A stretch of 64,000 bases of DNA from Zonotrichia leucophrys gambelii (taxonomy: Eukaryota; Chordata; Aves; Passeriformes; Passerellidae), in assembly GCF_028769735.1 (NCBI RefSeq), contig NC_088177.1:20032599-20096598 (forward strand). Direction: 5' to 3'. Below are positions 13,801 to 28,024 of this stretch, one piece after another. Position 1 is the stretch's first letter, and each line of letters starts with the position of its first letter. The notes beneath the pieces were generated by a model that did no database searches, had not been told where the DNA came from, and was given only the letters and a program-made list of their open reading frames with translations. A program made the position numbers and the translations under genes.

Positions 13801-16800
13801 GTGTTTCTTTTGTGGATTTGGGAAGGTTCCTTAACCCCACATGATGTAGGATCTCCATTTATGTTGAATGCCATTTTTATTGATATTCATTTCAGGTTCC
13901 CTAGGGCCTGATCCTCATAAAAATCAAGCAAATACTTGGACCAGCATCCAGACCATTACAAACTTCTAGCATTAGTCAGCATGCATTTTGATTTGAAACT
14001 GAAGGAGGTCAAAACTAGTGAGCACATTTAAAATGTTTCTCTCAAGCAGTTTACCTTACATAAACATGCACAATACGGGTTTCTTAGTAAGAAATACTTT
14101 CAAAATAAACAACTAATTGGAAATTATGGAAAATGGAAAAAATAAATATGAATAATTTTATTAGTGCCTCTGCACATTCTTCCTGATTCATCTTACAGGT
14201 AAAGTATAAAAATATTTTTAGTGGTTTTTGACTGATATCTATATTCCAAAATTTAATAATCTAACAGGGGTTTTTGTTATGGCTTTTCCAATATATTATT
14301 TTTTACTTTTTAGACTAGTTCAAATTTTATAGCCAAATCTATGTATATGGAATACTGAGCTTCTGGATAGCTGTAAGTGAAGGCTGAAAGAAAAATTACA
14401 GTTCCAAGGCATTTTCTAATTTGGCTTATAAATAGATGGCTTTGACATGCCACTCACAAAAACTAAGCTATAGTTAGCTTGCCTGGAGCAGCTGCACAGC
14501 TGGGAGGAGAACATGCACTGGCAGCCCGGCTGTACAGTCCCCTGTGTTGTGATACATACTATCAAAGCACCAGTTAAGAAGACAGGAAGAATTAGCATTT
14601 TGGCTTGAGGCAGGGAGATAGGAAGTGGTCTTTGATTCTACACCACGCAACATGTAAGCCACTGAAGAGAGGCAAGCTAAACAGATCCTTAATTGGAAGC
14701 AGCAGGTAAGAAACTAACATAACTTCTTGGGCCGGGCAGGTAAACTCATGGTGAAATTACTGCGTGCTATAGTTGTAAAGCTTTTCCTCTACTGATAACT
14801 GTGCATCAAAATAATTCATATATTTAAGTAACTTGAACAAATATTCTTGGAGTAGGAATAGTGAACTGGATACCTCAGGGAATGGCACATCATGCTTGGG
14901 ACCTGACCCAGGCTCCTGGCTGGCGCTGAAGATCCTTGCGTTGACACCAGGTGATTTCAGCCCCACCACATGATGAATATTCTGCTATACCTGCAGTGCT
15001 CTGGCTCTGAATCAGCACAAAATGGTACAGATTTCAGATACAGCTCAGGAGTAGGTCCCCTTGAACTGACAGAAGCTTGCTGAACACAGAAGTTACCTCC
15101 TAGATGATCTGGGCTGTGACTTACTGGATTAATGTCCTATTGCCCTCCCTCAACTGGAACAGACACAGCAACACTAAAGTTTCTTTTGTACTTATTAAAT
15201 TCACATATTCAAACTGCAAAATTATGATCCACATCCAGACTTTCCAAAATCTCAGTTACTTCAACATAATTTGTTTCAAATCCATCCTTCAATTAGAGTC
15301 TTCCTGACTGACAAATAAGCCCCATACATGCACAAATACGAATGCATGAAACCTTGACATCACATAGTGAATGCCATCATAAAGGCCTTTCATGCTACAT
15401 GCAACAATTTTTTTAATCAAGAAGAGTGTTTCCAGCCTATTAATACTTCTTTCAACATTAATTTTAGTGTTGTAGACATGTATTTTGCAATTGCAAGAGA
15501 AATTCTATGTGCCTTAAGTGGCGTAACACCAAGAGGCTGAAAAAGAGCAAGTATCCTCCTATGGGCTGCTAACAAAAATGATATCTGAGATGCTCCATGA
15601 TCTTTGCTTGCATCAAGTCCATTAAGTTTTAAGATTTACTTTAAATCAAAATAAAAACTACCACAACCTTTCCTCAACCAAGCAGCCAACTTAGCATACA
15701 AATACCTTCATAATTCATCATTTAGAAAGAAAATTTTCTTCCTCAAAAGTACAAAGCTGAGACTGTGATACAAATGTTAGTCCTCTTCACTTCTAAGTGT
15801 TAAAAACATGAAAATGAAAGTTAAAATCAAATCAACTTGTGCTTGAATTTTACTACTCAGTCCTTTCAAATCTAGTTAAAGGGTGAGAATTTTGACTGCC
15901 AAGACATTGCTAAAAGCACAAAGTAGCTCCTTAAAACAGTGCTGAAGAAAGAGAAACTCAAACACAACACAACTTAAGTATTTCACATAAAATTTAAGAG
16001 TGGGTTGCAGACTCATGCCTTCCCCACCTCTTCAGATGTAATGAAAGAATTTACTAAGTTTCACACAAACTGATCATGGGGAGCTCAGACTTACAAGTCA
16101 CTTTTTGACAAATGTTAATTATTTCCTCTTGAAAAGAGAAATAAGTATTTTAACAAAGAAAAGATACAGCAGTCTCATTCTATCTAAGATGGACTAAAAG
16201 AACTTAGACTGATGACAGAGACATGCCACAGTATTCACACAAAAAGAAAATGAAAACAAAATGCCCTCTTAAAGAGAAATCTAAGCATAAAGGGAGGGAC
16301 AAATATCACAAGTTCTCACATTGGGAATGTTTGCAACATCATGTGGTATCTGACACAAATTTATCAAGGTTTTGTTCACAGCAAATTTAGGAGAGGGTAC
16401 AGTGGCAAAATGTGCTAATCGAATGTTACTATTCTAGCTGTTCTACAAGATTTTTAATCTACATACCTATATTTTAACCGAGTTGACATCCCTTATCCTT
16501 AATAAAGGAGATAAATTGACAAAGTGAGAAAAGCCTGGGTTTTTGCACAATGCCACTAGCCTGCTTTGGAGAAGGCAATGGCAGCACAAGACAGCAAAAG
16601 AGGGCTCTTTTAATCCCCTTCCTCCAGCCCTCCTCATTAAAAGCTACAAAGCTACTTAATTATCAGTAGTAAGAAACCAAACAGAAGCTCTTTATGAACA
16701 CAGACAAGAAAGTCTATGAAAAAAGAAAGAAGCAAAACAAATAATAAGAAACTTATAGTGTAAAAAAGCTGTAACAAAATAAGCCACAGCAAGTAACCCT

Positions 16801-17493
16801 GAATGCCATGTTTGTAAAATATTTATAAAACCAAATTAATACTAAGCCAGTTAGGGCAAAATCTTGGACTCAGTGTAAACCAATACAGAAGTCTCAACCA
16901 AGAGCAAATGGAGCTAAAAGCAAACAGGAAAAAAAAAAGGCATTGAGAGAACATACATAAGAAGTGTAGAGACTTGTAAAAAATTATAATTGTAGCACAT
17001 AAGTACGAAGTTTTAGAGTTTCAGTCAGCAAACCCATATAACTTCAACTATTCAAGAGAATAAAGGAAATATCTAATGGGGGGGAAAAGAAAAAAAACCC
17101 CAAAACCGCAAACACCCCAACTCCTGTACGATAAAAAGAAGGATCAAGCTTTAGAAAGTTGGCTTAGAGGACTCAATTTGCCACAGAAGCCAGGTAAACC
17201 CAGGAAAACCAAACCTCACATGGGCCCTCACTGGCACCTTCACCTTTATCAGCTGGGCTCCCCACTTGAAGAAAACCTCCCGTGGCACAGCTGGGCAAGG
17301 GTGCTGGTGCCAGCTGTTCCCCACAGCCCCTGTGGACAGTGCCAGCACCCCAAGGGACACGCGGCATGAGCACTGGTCCAGCTGCCACCCAGGGAACAAA
17401 TGTGCAGAGCTTGGTGGGGAAAGGACAACACCTAGTGAGCACAAACTGAAACACATCTGTTCAAATACAGAGACAAAAACCTTTTAACAACAA
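10872..17493. other. Intergenic DNA; no gene seen
   Basis: Mostly AT-rich sequence, with a more GC-rich stretch at about 10980-11310 that has no recognisable coding content. The longest ORF is 138 codons, plus strand, at 12454-12870; it shows no recognisable domain and is not called as a gene. Confidence 0.6.
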
Positions 17494-17695
17494 GGGTGTG
17501 GGTGGCCAGGTGCTGGAACAGGCTGCCCAGAAAGGCTGTGGAATGTCCTTGCTCGGAGATGCTCAGAATCCGCGGGATGTGGCTGGCCCTGAGCAGCCCG
17601 CTCCAGCTGAGCCTGCAGGGAGCAGGGATTGGAGCAGATGGTCACCAGAGGGGCCTGCCAACCTCAGCCCTGCCTGCGCTTCTGGGAGCTATGGG
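17494..17695 (+). mobile_element. CR1 LINE 3' end fragment, sense
   Basis: Contains the characteristic bird CR1 3' sequence: AGGTGCTGGAACAGGCTGCC at about 17510-17529, then CAGAAAGGCTGTGGAATGTC. Further on come GAGCAGCCCGCTCCAGCTGA and, near 17640-17675, a TGGTCACCAGAGGGGCCTGC / CAACCTCAGCCCT stretch. It is heavily 5'-truncated and non-coding, as most avian CR1 copies are. The usual terminal 8-bp repeat is not clearly preserved. Confidence 0.85.
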
Positions 17696-20600
17696 GAGAT
17701 GGTGGGAACACAAGGCTTGCCAAAATGGAAGTCAGAATTTTGTTGTTTCCCCATATATGCACTAGAATGTGAGTATTACAGGAAAAACTGGTTGAAAATA
17801 GTTTCAATTAATTTTTTTCCTGCGAATTAAAAATGGTTGTTTTCCAACATACTGTAGAACTCAATGAAATAAAGGTAAAGAGGGGAGCTGACCCACTGGC
17901 TGCATAGGGAGCTCTAGAAGGATGGGGTGAGCAATAAAACAAGACAGAAGTACGAGGGCCAGACAGAGATCCTTGGCTCCCCTTTACAGCTTCCATGAAA
18001 AGGCAAAGGTAGTTATGAAGGCATATGCAATAGCTACATCATTACATAAAACCATCTTTGTGATACAGCCGAATGACACTCATCACACCCTACTCTGAGA
18101 AAATAAAGATGGAGAACTCTGCATTGCAGATGAATTCTTATTTTAAAATGGTGGAGTGTGAGGGAGGAAAACAGAAATTTGCTAAGCGCAGAAAAAGTTA
18201 ATTAGTCTCTGTATAATTGGAAATAAAAATACGTAAAATACTGTTTCATTAGTGCTCTCCTTTGAGCTCTAAAAATAAAAAAAATTGTGCTTATCAATGA
18301 CAAACACACATTTCTATTCACAAAAATATAAATGTATCTATGCATTTTTAAAAATAAACACTAATGTCTAAAATAAGAATAATACAAAAGATAATACTTG
18401 ATAATATTAAACACTTAAGAGTTCTTTACATCCACAGAAAGTGCTGCATGAACAGTAACTAATTGTGGTAGGTAAAAATATGCTGACTTTGACTCCATTA
18501 TTACCCTGACTCCAGATTCAGTCAGAACTAGAGTGTGTTGGCAGTAACTCAGGAAATGACATTTTGCTAAAACAGATCGAAAAATTAAAGCACTAGATAC
18601 ATTTAGAAATCTATAAAATAACTGTCACCAAAAAGTCAGTATGTTTACTTTTAATTATATGCAGATTGCAACTAATGCCAATAAAATTAAAAGTGTTTCT
18701 ATCATCATTGGGGCAACTGATTTATTACTCATCATTAGACCTGAATTTTAACAAAGCTCCTTTTGGCGTGTGGAGAAATCTGCTTGTAGCCGTGTATTGC
18801 CTTACAAGTTTTCTCTTTAGCCTTCAAAAGGATGTACATGCACAACCTTTGTTATAAACATTTCTCCCCTCTTACCAGTGGCAGAAATATGAAATATGCA
18901 GCAGTAAAGAGAAATATTATCCATACATTAAGCAAATAAAAGTAACATACCAGAAGAGTGAGTGACAGATTCTGAGCTGCACCACTATAGGAGTAGATGG
19001 ATTTTGACAACTGTTTGCCAAGGTTCAGATAAAATAAACATTAAAAAAACAAAACAAAACAACCCCTCCAAAGCTAAATGTTCATTGATCTAGTTCCAAT
19101 CTAAAATACATATTTAAGTCTTATGCATCACTTATACCTGCCTCTTCATATTAAAATTCTAGTGCAATAAAAAGCAAGACATACACATGCCTTGCATCCA
19201 CAGCTCCGGCTTCTCTGTTCATTCTTACAGCACAATGTCCAGGGCAGTACAGTGTTTAAGCTCTCTGCATGAGCTAGCAAGGGTGCATTTTGATTCTGCA
19301 ACTTTTTTGTGCAATATTAATCATAATTCAGTAGGCTGCAACCAACATTTTCAGATGCACCAGTGCCAACATTAATGCAGTATGACACATCAAATATGAG
19401 AAGCTGACCAGCTTTAAAACATTAAAGTACAACTATATTTGAGGATGTGTGATACTGACAAACCTGTTTATGATTCCCAGTATTTGGGAAAAGCTGTTTT
19501 TCAGTTCCCTTAAGGGTAGAACAGTGAGAAAAAAAGAACCTAAGTTTAGAAATGCTGAAACTGTTAAATCACAAACTGCAATGATGATGTGTTCGTACGT
19601 TTCATGAAAAATACTTCTGCACTCCAATAAATAATTATGACTTCTAGAACCATCAAAACACAATAATTATAACACTAATTACTCCAGTGAATCCCAATCC
19701 AACTAAAACTGTGCTATTAATTCCATCATAATTCTCAAACACACCAATTTGGACTGGATCTCCCTTCTACACTCTATAAGCATATTGTTAATTGCTTTTA
19801 TTTCCCATGAAAGAGCAAGCACCTGACTTAAAACTTTGGTTATAGTATCATACTTGTAACTCCATGTTCAGATGGCTGAACAATTATTTCTTTAGTTAAT
19901 CACTATTTGATAGCACAGTATTAACTTCTTTCAGCCAACTACATAATATATGGATATTTTCAAGTATGGACTGAAAACTGCAAGCATGTCCTGAAATTTT
20001 ATGACTTACTAAGGCCTCAGGAAACCACATGTCTCTGCTTCTCAGCCATTTACTGATCTGACACATCTCTCTGTGCTGCTCCTGTGAAAAAATCACACTG
20101 GTTTAAACAGGCACTGCTACAAAGAGCAAATGACTAACAAATTTATAGAACAAGGTACTATACTGTGCAAGGTATTCCAATAATGCGTTTACCATGCTCT
20201 TAAAAGCATTATTGCACACAGTTTTGAAGAGAGTTCTGCCTGCCTTTATTTGCTCTATGATTACAGATGCCAAACTGTTTTGCATAAAGTAGAAAGCTGC
20301 TTAAGACTGTATTTCCAGCCCCTGCCCTCATATAGTAAGTGCAGATTCTCAAAAAACTCTTAATGAGTAAGTGCTGCAGGCATCTGGCTTGCCATGTGGT
20401 TGGGGCTTCTTGGTTTCATGCTGCCAAATGAAGTTAGACATTTTAAATGCATCTGTCATCTTTTCAATGCCATCCTAGGGTGTCATTGCTTCAGCTGGCA
20501 CAGAATGGGATGAATCTTGGCTTCCCTGAGTCAAGATATCACACCATTGTGAACAGTTGTTTCAATTATGACTGTCTGCCTTCATAGTAGTAGCTTACTC

Positions 20601-23600
20601 CATAGCATTCTGTTTGTGTTCTTTCCACAACAAATTATAGCAAATAGCTTCAAGGTAAACTCCAAGAATAAATAAACTCCAAAAGCACATATTCAGTCTT
20701 TATTTTATTAAAACAAGATTTGTTCTGCTGAAGGAATGAATGAATTTATAACTGCAAAACAAACAAGGAACAAAACCTTTGCTTCTGGGCATGCTCAGAA
20801 CTATGCTATTACAAATTTTTCTGAAAAATATTATCAGGAATGCTGTAATTCAGCAGGTAAAATATTAAAGGCAAAAATTCAGTGAATTTAGTTACATTAG
20901 TGAAAGAGACACATTTTACTTTTCCTATCTGTCCCCAAAACACCAAAAGCTGAAAACCCCTTATTTCCACTATGAGTTCAGATTACTTTGTTCTCAGGCA
21001 GAATGACCCCAAAGGAAGAAGAAAGGAAAACCAACAAAGGAATGAAGAATCATCATCCCACTCCTGTTTCACACCATTTAGTGAGGTAAAGCAGACTCCC
21101 AAGCACAGGAGCACCTGTGCCAACCTGCCCTCTGCACTTCAGACTGGGACAACCTCCTCTTCTGTCACCTGTCACTGATTGACTTCTACACAGAATGTAC
21201 TGCCCTGAAATTTAGCTCTTTACAACATTAAAAAAGAAATCCAAATACATGACTCAGAAAAACAATGAAAACAACAAATCTGAAATAAAATGAGCAGAAG
21301 ATACAGAGAAAGAACATCCAGCAACACCACCGAACCAGTCTGCAGTATTGCTGTATCCTTACACACCCACATTGTGTCAAATGACCACAGACAAAAGAGA
21401 CAAAAAAGCAGATAAAAAATTACAACATCAAGCAAAATTATTGCAAAATACATTATCAGTAACAACAACATGAAAACCATAAAACACATTCTCATTTGGG
21501 CACAAATTCAGCATGAAACTTAAAACACAATTTCAGATGAAGCTATAGGCTCATAATAAACAGAAATAACCTCATTTATGTGAGTCCCAGAGAAGGGTAC
21601 TTTCATAACACAATTATGTGTGAACATTGGATACAAATGTGTCAGAAAGAACAAGACAGCAAAAAATCCAATCAGAAAATTAACTGAAGAACTGCAAGGT
21701 GCAAGTGTCAGATATCTGAAGTTATGGGGGACTGCTATTTTATGTTTGGTTAGCCCCTGGCACAATATGACAGAGTCACACTTATGGTTAACAACCCTAA
21801 TGAATAATAAAAATCTATCTGCTTAGAATAAGACTGTTTTGAAAGGTTGAATGAGTACTTTATGTGGGGAGAGACTTTTTAAAAATTATGAAACATATAA
21901 TAAAAACTACAAACTTACACGTCAAAATTGCACATGTACTGAAGAAGAAATGGTAACATTTTCCTCAGCTATTAAAGAAGGTACTGGTTCTAACTGCTGC
22001 CAATTTAATCCAAAAAGCATGAGCTTATTCCTCTCTACTCCAGCTCTTTTCTTGCTCCTCTATGTTAAGAGATGCAAGCATACTGACAAAACCTCTTTGC
22101 CTCTTTGTCTACTAACATTAAAAGAACCCAGTCCCCCCCCAGCCAAAAAAACCCACAAGCAAAAATAGAAACAAGATATATGACCCAAAAACAACCAACA
22201 CACCCACCAATTTTGGAGAGAAAGTATTTCAGTTCTCAAGTTTGCCATTGCTGTGGACTTCACAACCATGTTTTGAAGTATTGGTCATGCTGCTAATGAA
22301 ACAATGTTCTATTCCATAAGGGCAGAAACTCCATTACTCATCTAACAGGAAAGTGCTTGCCTATTTCTCAAGACCCCAGAAATTTCTCCTTCTTGCACAT
22401 GATATTAACTATCTTTTCAATATTTTGTTTTGCAAAATGCTCATAATTCTCATTCCAAAGCAGTTTCTGCTTTTGCTTCTCATATCACAGTCTCTTTTTC
22501 CTAGTGGCCATCGAGCATGCACAGAAGAGGTTTCTGAATATTTGGAAGTGAGGCACAGATTAACATCCAAGCCTACAGTAAACCTTATTTTGACAATGTC
22601 AACCACATAAATGTTTCCAGACTTGTACCTCAAGTCTTATTCTTCTAATAAATTCTTACATACTTTTTTTTCATTTTTCTTTTTTTTTAAGGAAAATATA
22701 TAGCTACTTATACTCTTATTTAAATATAACATTTTTCTTCTAAAAATCCCACCCTGATAAGAGGGTCTATTACCAAAAACAAAAGACCTTACAGTCTAAA
22801 AATATTAGTAATTTTATAGTCCTCAACACATCTTTATTACTCAAGATTTCAAGGAAAAGTTGTGCACTGGAATAAGACAAATGTACACTGAATGAGTATG
22901 GAGAACAGTATTTTGACTCTAAACAAATACACACTAGTGTTCTTAAAGTACAATGTGCATTAAAACTTATTCACACACAGAATAATTCATGCTCTTCACG
23001 TGTGAAATACTGTGAAAAATAAGATGGAAGAAGTTAGATAGGAAAACATTCTTGTATCATAAAAATATGTTAGAATGGGAATTACCTATAGTTAAAGCTT
23101 TGCTTTAAAACAAACTTTATTTAAAAATCTTCTTTTTATCTAAAAATTAGCCTTTCTATAAAAACCATTCCTTTAAAACTTTGCTTTAAAAACATCAGTT
23201 TTATATTAGACAAAATATTAAATTATACAGGCACAATTAGTTGAGGGCTTTAAAAATTTATATTACAGCCCTTCATTTTCCAGTGACTTGCAATATAATC
23301 ATAAGATTCTGTGTCTACTGACAACCATAGGAAAATTCGTCCAAAGAAATCAACTCTTATATAAAAAATAAAATAAATTAAAACAAAACAAATAAAAAAA
23401 ATCTGTCAGGCCATATTTGACTTGTAAAGGAACTTACTTTCCAGCTGACACATGCACATCTTTTATTTATCTTAGGAAATATGCATATACATTAAAAACA
23501 TCCTCAAAATATTCTCTGAACATGTGGTTCATGATGACAGCTTTGATATTTCCTTCAGATACTGTATATTAAAATAAACCATTTCCAGGTCCACCTTTAT

Positions 23601-25068
23601 CTCAGCCCAAATCTGTGACCCTTGGCACGTCAGAAAGAAGTGAATGAAGAATCAAGAATGGTTTTGTTTTCTGGGGGGAAAATGCACAGATATGTTCATT
23701 GCCAGAGACAGCAAGGTCTACTCTTTTCCATGTTTTTCTTGTGTTCTGAAAAATGTACTGTACCACTAGAGAATTTATGAAGGTAAAATAGATTATATAA
23801 TACATCAAACTGAAGATTTGAAATCCAAATCCTGGATTATGATGATGTTTAACTGCGTGTTTAATTTACTGGAAATGAACCATTAATCTTAGGTTTTAAA
23901 GCACAGAAACATCTGTGAGACTGGCTTTATGTTTCCTAACCACACCAAATAAACTGTCATCATAACAACTATTAAAAAAAGAAAGAAAACTAAGCTAAAA
24001 CACCATGGGTTTCGGGTTTTTTTTCCATAAAACCATAGTAAATGGAACACCAGGAACCAAACTTGAATCTCTGTGGAATACAATTTTTAGTCAACCAGGT
24101 TTTTTAACCAAATATTTGAACTCTAATATATTTAGATGGATGCTGTGTTAGGTTTATTTAAATATTTTACTGAAAAATTAGAAAGTTTGACCTCTAGTCC
24201 ATAAAAATTTAACCAACACTACACCAAATAAAGCCAGAAAAGCACAGTACCCCAAACTCAAGGCTGACATTCTGAAACAACTTGCTGCTATTTGTTTGCA
24301 TTATAACTTTTCCATCCCCCTCACTAAGGAATGTAAAATTCACCTACAAACTTAATCAACAAGTTATTCAAAACAAAATTAAAAGCCCTCAAACATAACC
24401 CTGTACTTCTTTTAGAATTCAAGACTTCACTTCAGCTACCACCATCTGAACAGTCCCCTAAGGAGACATTTTTCCTTACCAGCATGGTCCATTATTGCTT
24501 GATGAGAGCCCACAGTGACTTTCAGTCAAAAAAAAAACCAAAAGCTTTGGACATGATTTCAGGAACAAAGAAGTCAATACAAAAATGTGTAAAATTATAT
24601 TTCATTTCAAGAAATCATTGAATTGATCTGAATTGTATCATACTGTATTAATTTTAATGCCATTCCACAGGCAAGTATATATTATGTGTTGAATTAGGTG
24701 CACGTATACACAAACACAAAATACATACACAGAATTCAGCCCTGATTGATGTATTATCTTCATTAAATTTCTAGCATAGCAAGTGAGTCATCTTCTGCAC
24801 TTTAGAATTATGTGAAAAAATTTAAATAGGCACAATTAATTAACACAGCTTCTAAATTACCTTATTATAGTGCACTGTCACGCACTGATAATACCATAAT
24901 AACAATATGATACCATTCAAGGTCATTTTGCTGATGTACAGGTGAAGACTAGTAAATATTATAAGTACTTTTAAATCAAATCCACAACTTCTGCAGCTTT
25001 ACACAGTAGAACAGTGCAATACATTGTGTCCCCATATTCCAGGAACAAGAGCTGAGTTTACAGTTGCA
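17696..25068. other. Intergenic DNA between ADAM23 and ZDBF2, including any long ZDBF2 3' UTR
   Basis: Very AT-rich sequence with many short A/T tracts. It has no recognisable gene. Several TTTATT (AATAAA on the minus strand) hexamers occur, for example at 22833-22838. If ZDBF2 has a long 3' UTR it would occupy the right-hand part of this stretch, but its end cannot be fixed from sequence. Confidence 0.55.
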
Positions 25069-25074
25069 TTTATT
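25069..25074 (-). terminator. Possible ZDBF2 polyadenylation signal (AATAAA)
   Basis: AATAAA on the minus strand, about 135 nt after the main ZDBF2 stop and overlapping the alternative TAA. It is one of several hexamers downstream, so use is uncertain. Confidence 0.3.
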
Positions 25075-25170
25075 TCACATTAGACTGGCTTTGCACTTTC
25101 TGGATCTCTAGCACTTCAACTGCATTGTCTATGGCCTTCTTTCTTCCTCCTTCCTTCTTCCAGGTGCTGG
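25070..25170 (-). CDS. ZDBF2: Possible alternative terminal exon of ZDBF2
   Basis: If the GTGAGA donor at 25217 is spliced to the TATAG acceptor ending at 25171, the frame continues for 33 codons. These begin ASTWKKEGGRKKAIDNAVEV and end at TAA (25070-25072), giving a 1,099-aa protein. The implied intron is only 47 nt, below the usual vertebrate minimum, so this is a hypothesis. Without splicing, the protein stops at 25207. Confidence 0.4.
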
Positions 25171-25206
25171 CTATAAAAAAAAAAGAAAAAGAAGTTCTTT
25201 TGGTAG

Positions 25207-28024
25207 CTAGCTCTCACCTGGTAGAACAAGACAGTTTCGAAGTAATGGTACAGCAGAGGTTCTTCTAGAGGGCCGGTTCACAGTGCCAGGATGACCCCGA
25301 TCTCCACTGACTTCCCAGCTCCTGACTTTGGAGGAAGCTTGCTCTGGTTTCTTGGGAAAAGATTCTGATGTGACTTTCTGCCTTTTTTCAGGAATCCCTG
25401 TTACAACTGTTGAGTTCAGAAAGGCCCTTTTTGGTTTCCTCCTCACCTTTAATTTTTTAGCATCTGGCTTCTCTTTCTTAGGGTGCTTTCCCACTGTAGT
25501 TTTCCTTGTCTGGTACCTCTGGATGGAGAAAGCAGATTTCTGGGCACAAGGCTGAAGTTGTCTTCTCATACCCTCTTTCTGCTGTTTTTTAGTTCTGGAC
25601 GTTTGTTTGCCTGTGGTTACTCTGTTTCCTCTCCTCTCAAGATTACATCTGACAGACTTAGATCCTGCAGCCTTTCTGGAAAAAACTGGTTCTTTGTTAG
25701 TGCCTTCTTTTCTCCTCCATACTGCTTTTGGAGTCTCCCTCTCTAACCACTCACTCCTGATGGAGGTCAGAGGAGTTTTGGTAATTCTATTAAATGGAAT
25801 TAATCTACAATCTCCTTCTATCACAGAGTTCAAAGGTGAAATGATTAGGTGTTTAAAAGAGTTCTCAGATACAAGACAATCTCTTTTTTCTGTGGCAACA
25901 GATGGTCCATCTGCCTTTTGACTTGAGGCTGCATCATTCCCTTTATCTCGATCTGGCAGGAAAGATGCTGAAGAACTACAGAAGTCTGACCGACTGAGTG
26001 ACTTTGATGGTGTGCTTTCTCTCTGTGTATCAGCTGGTTTCTTCATGTTTGCATCAAAGCTGAGACTTCTGAAAAGCTGTCGAACATGAGAGGGCTTTTT
26101 GGCCTTTTCTCCAACTGTACTCTTAGGAGGTGTTTTCAGAATTCGATTTGTCAGTGGGTCATAATATTTGAGAGAACATTGTTTGTATTTATATCTTACA
26201 GAGTCCTTGCTATCTGTGGAGTGATGGTTTTTCCTCATTTTGGGAATATCTATAGGTTTACCTTTGCACTGTTTTACCTCTGGGCATGAGAGTACATACA
26301 CCACTGTCTTGGGCTGTACAGGACTCATGATCTTGCTATAGGACTCCGGAAGTTTAAGGGCACATAGTCTAGTTTTCATGTTTGGAGTTTTTTCATTCTC
26401 CAGACATGCAATGCTTGCTTTCTGATCAGCTGGATCAGATTCCCTTCTAGACATTTTCCTTTTTGCCACAGGGTAGTTCAGCAGACTTGTTTGGGTGCCA
26501 TGGCTGACTTTAACCACCTGACACCTTGAAGCCAGGCGCCATGTCCTTTTCCTAGGCATTTTTACAATTTGTGGGTTGCATAGTGTATCTGAGGCTAAAG
26601 AGGGGTTATCAAAATCAGAGCCACCACTTAAAGCATCATTAAATTCTGGCAGTGCTTTAACTGGTGCACTTTCTGTTCTATTACCCTCAATAATATTGAT
26701 CCTTTTTTCATCCTTCTGCTTTTTTTTCTTCATTCTCTTCCCTGTACAATTGGCTGAGGATTCACTGTTAAAGTAGCAGCGAAAACGACCTTCCCTGAAA
26801 TCACGCACAAGTTCTTCAATTTTTATATCATCTTCATACATTATTTGAGACCAAGTTTTTCCCACAAAAGAAGGAGGCACGTGAGGCAGGGCTGGAAGAA
26901 CTGGTTCTTCGGTATGAACTACAACGTCCTTTTTCACTGCTTCTATTTTCTCTAATGACTCAGTTTTTAAAACAGAAGAGAGCTGTGTTCCATAGTCCTT
27001 ATCTTGCAAACATACTTGGACCTCTTTCAGGAATTCTATATCTTTTATAGCTGCCTTGGGTAAATCTGTCCCTACCTGGATTGGTGCATCACAGTCAAAA
27101 CTCATTTCAGAGCCCTCTAAATTAGTATGGTCCAGAAGTGATGAAAAAGGTACACTGGGATTATTCTCTTTTTTGAAACAAATTTCTTCAGATGTAGTTT
27201 CATGGCAGTATTTCACAATTACATCTTCAATAGTTTCATCCACTGAACTTTCATCACGTCTGTTTGTCTTTACGTTTTTGCATCTTGCTAGCTGTGGGGA
27301 TGTCCCAGGATCTAGGGAGCTGCTGATACCCACAGTATCCCTGAGATGGAGATCAGACACCAAAGTTTCATCCTGAGTTCGTAAACTATCTCGCTTTGAG
27401 AGAGATTGACCTGAGGTAATAAAGGAAGAATTGCTGTGGCTGTGTGTAGGATTCTGATGAGAAACTGAAGGGCATTTTGGGTGAACCAGTGCTGGAGCAG
27501 GATTCAAGCGTGGGTTCAATAACACATCCCTACTGCAGACCTCCGCTGCTCTTTCATCACATCCTGTTCGCAGAAACAGATTTGATGCTGCCAAATCCCT
27601 AACATTTCTTCCTGTTTTAGGATTAACAGAGGAACTGTGGCTTGTAGGGCTGAGAGAAAACTGCTGAGGTACAGGGCTCACAGCTGTAGACTGACCTTCA
27701 TGGCTATGACCTGCAATTCGGGCATGTTTCAGATTTACCCATTTCTTATCACTACAAATGCCAGCAGACTGCTGGGATATCCCTGGAACACGTTCCTGGC
27801 CTCTTTGAAGTTTTTGAAAACCTGCTTGCGTAACAGAAGTTTTCTTTGTTCCCTCATGAGACAGGCATGGAACAGAAGAGCCTATTTCACGAACAGACTC
27901 CTGGTCCTTGCTGGAAATCTCCTGTTTCTCACTATTCTTCTTTTTCTGCATCTCTTCTGAGGACAGGCAAGAAATCCTAGGAGGCTCCAGAGTGACGGGG
28001 AATGGCATGTCATCATAGGTTGGT
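25207..28024 (-). CDS. ZDBF2: ZDBF2 exon 6 (large terminal coding exon)
   Basis: The acceptor is pyrimidine-rich and ends ...CCCCTTTAG just above 28024. The exon supplies the A that completes the Arg codon left by exon 5 and continues [16 protein letters not shown] single frame stays open for 2.8 kb to TAG at 25207-25209, far beyond chance in this AT-rich DNA. The first Met in the exon (28008) is internal, not a start. The final coding bases, CCAGGTGAGAGCTAG, also form a good splice donor (see findings). Confidence 0.95.

Noticed and set aside
25328..27960. Plus-strand ORFs of 60-107 codons opposite ZDBF2 exon 6
   Set aside because: Shadows of the long minus-strand coding exon.
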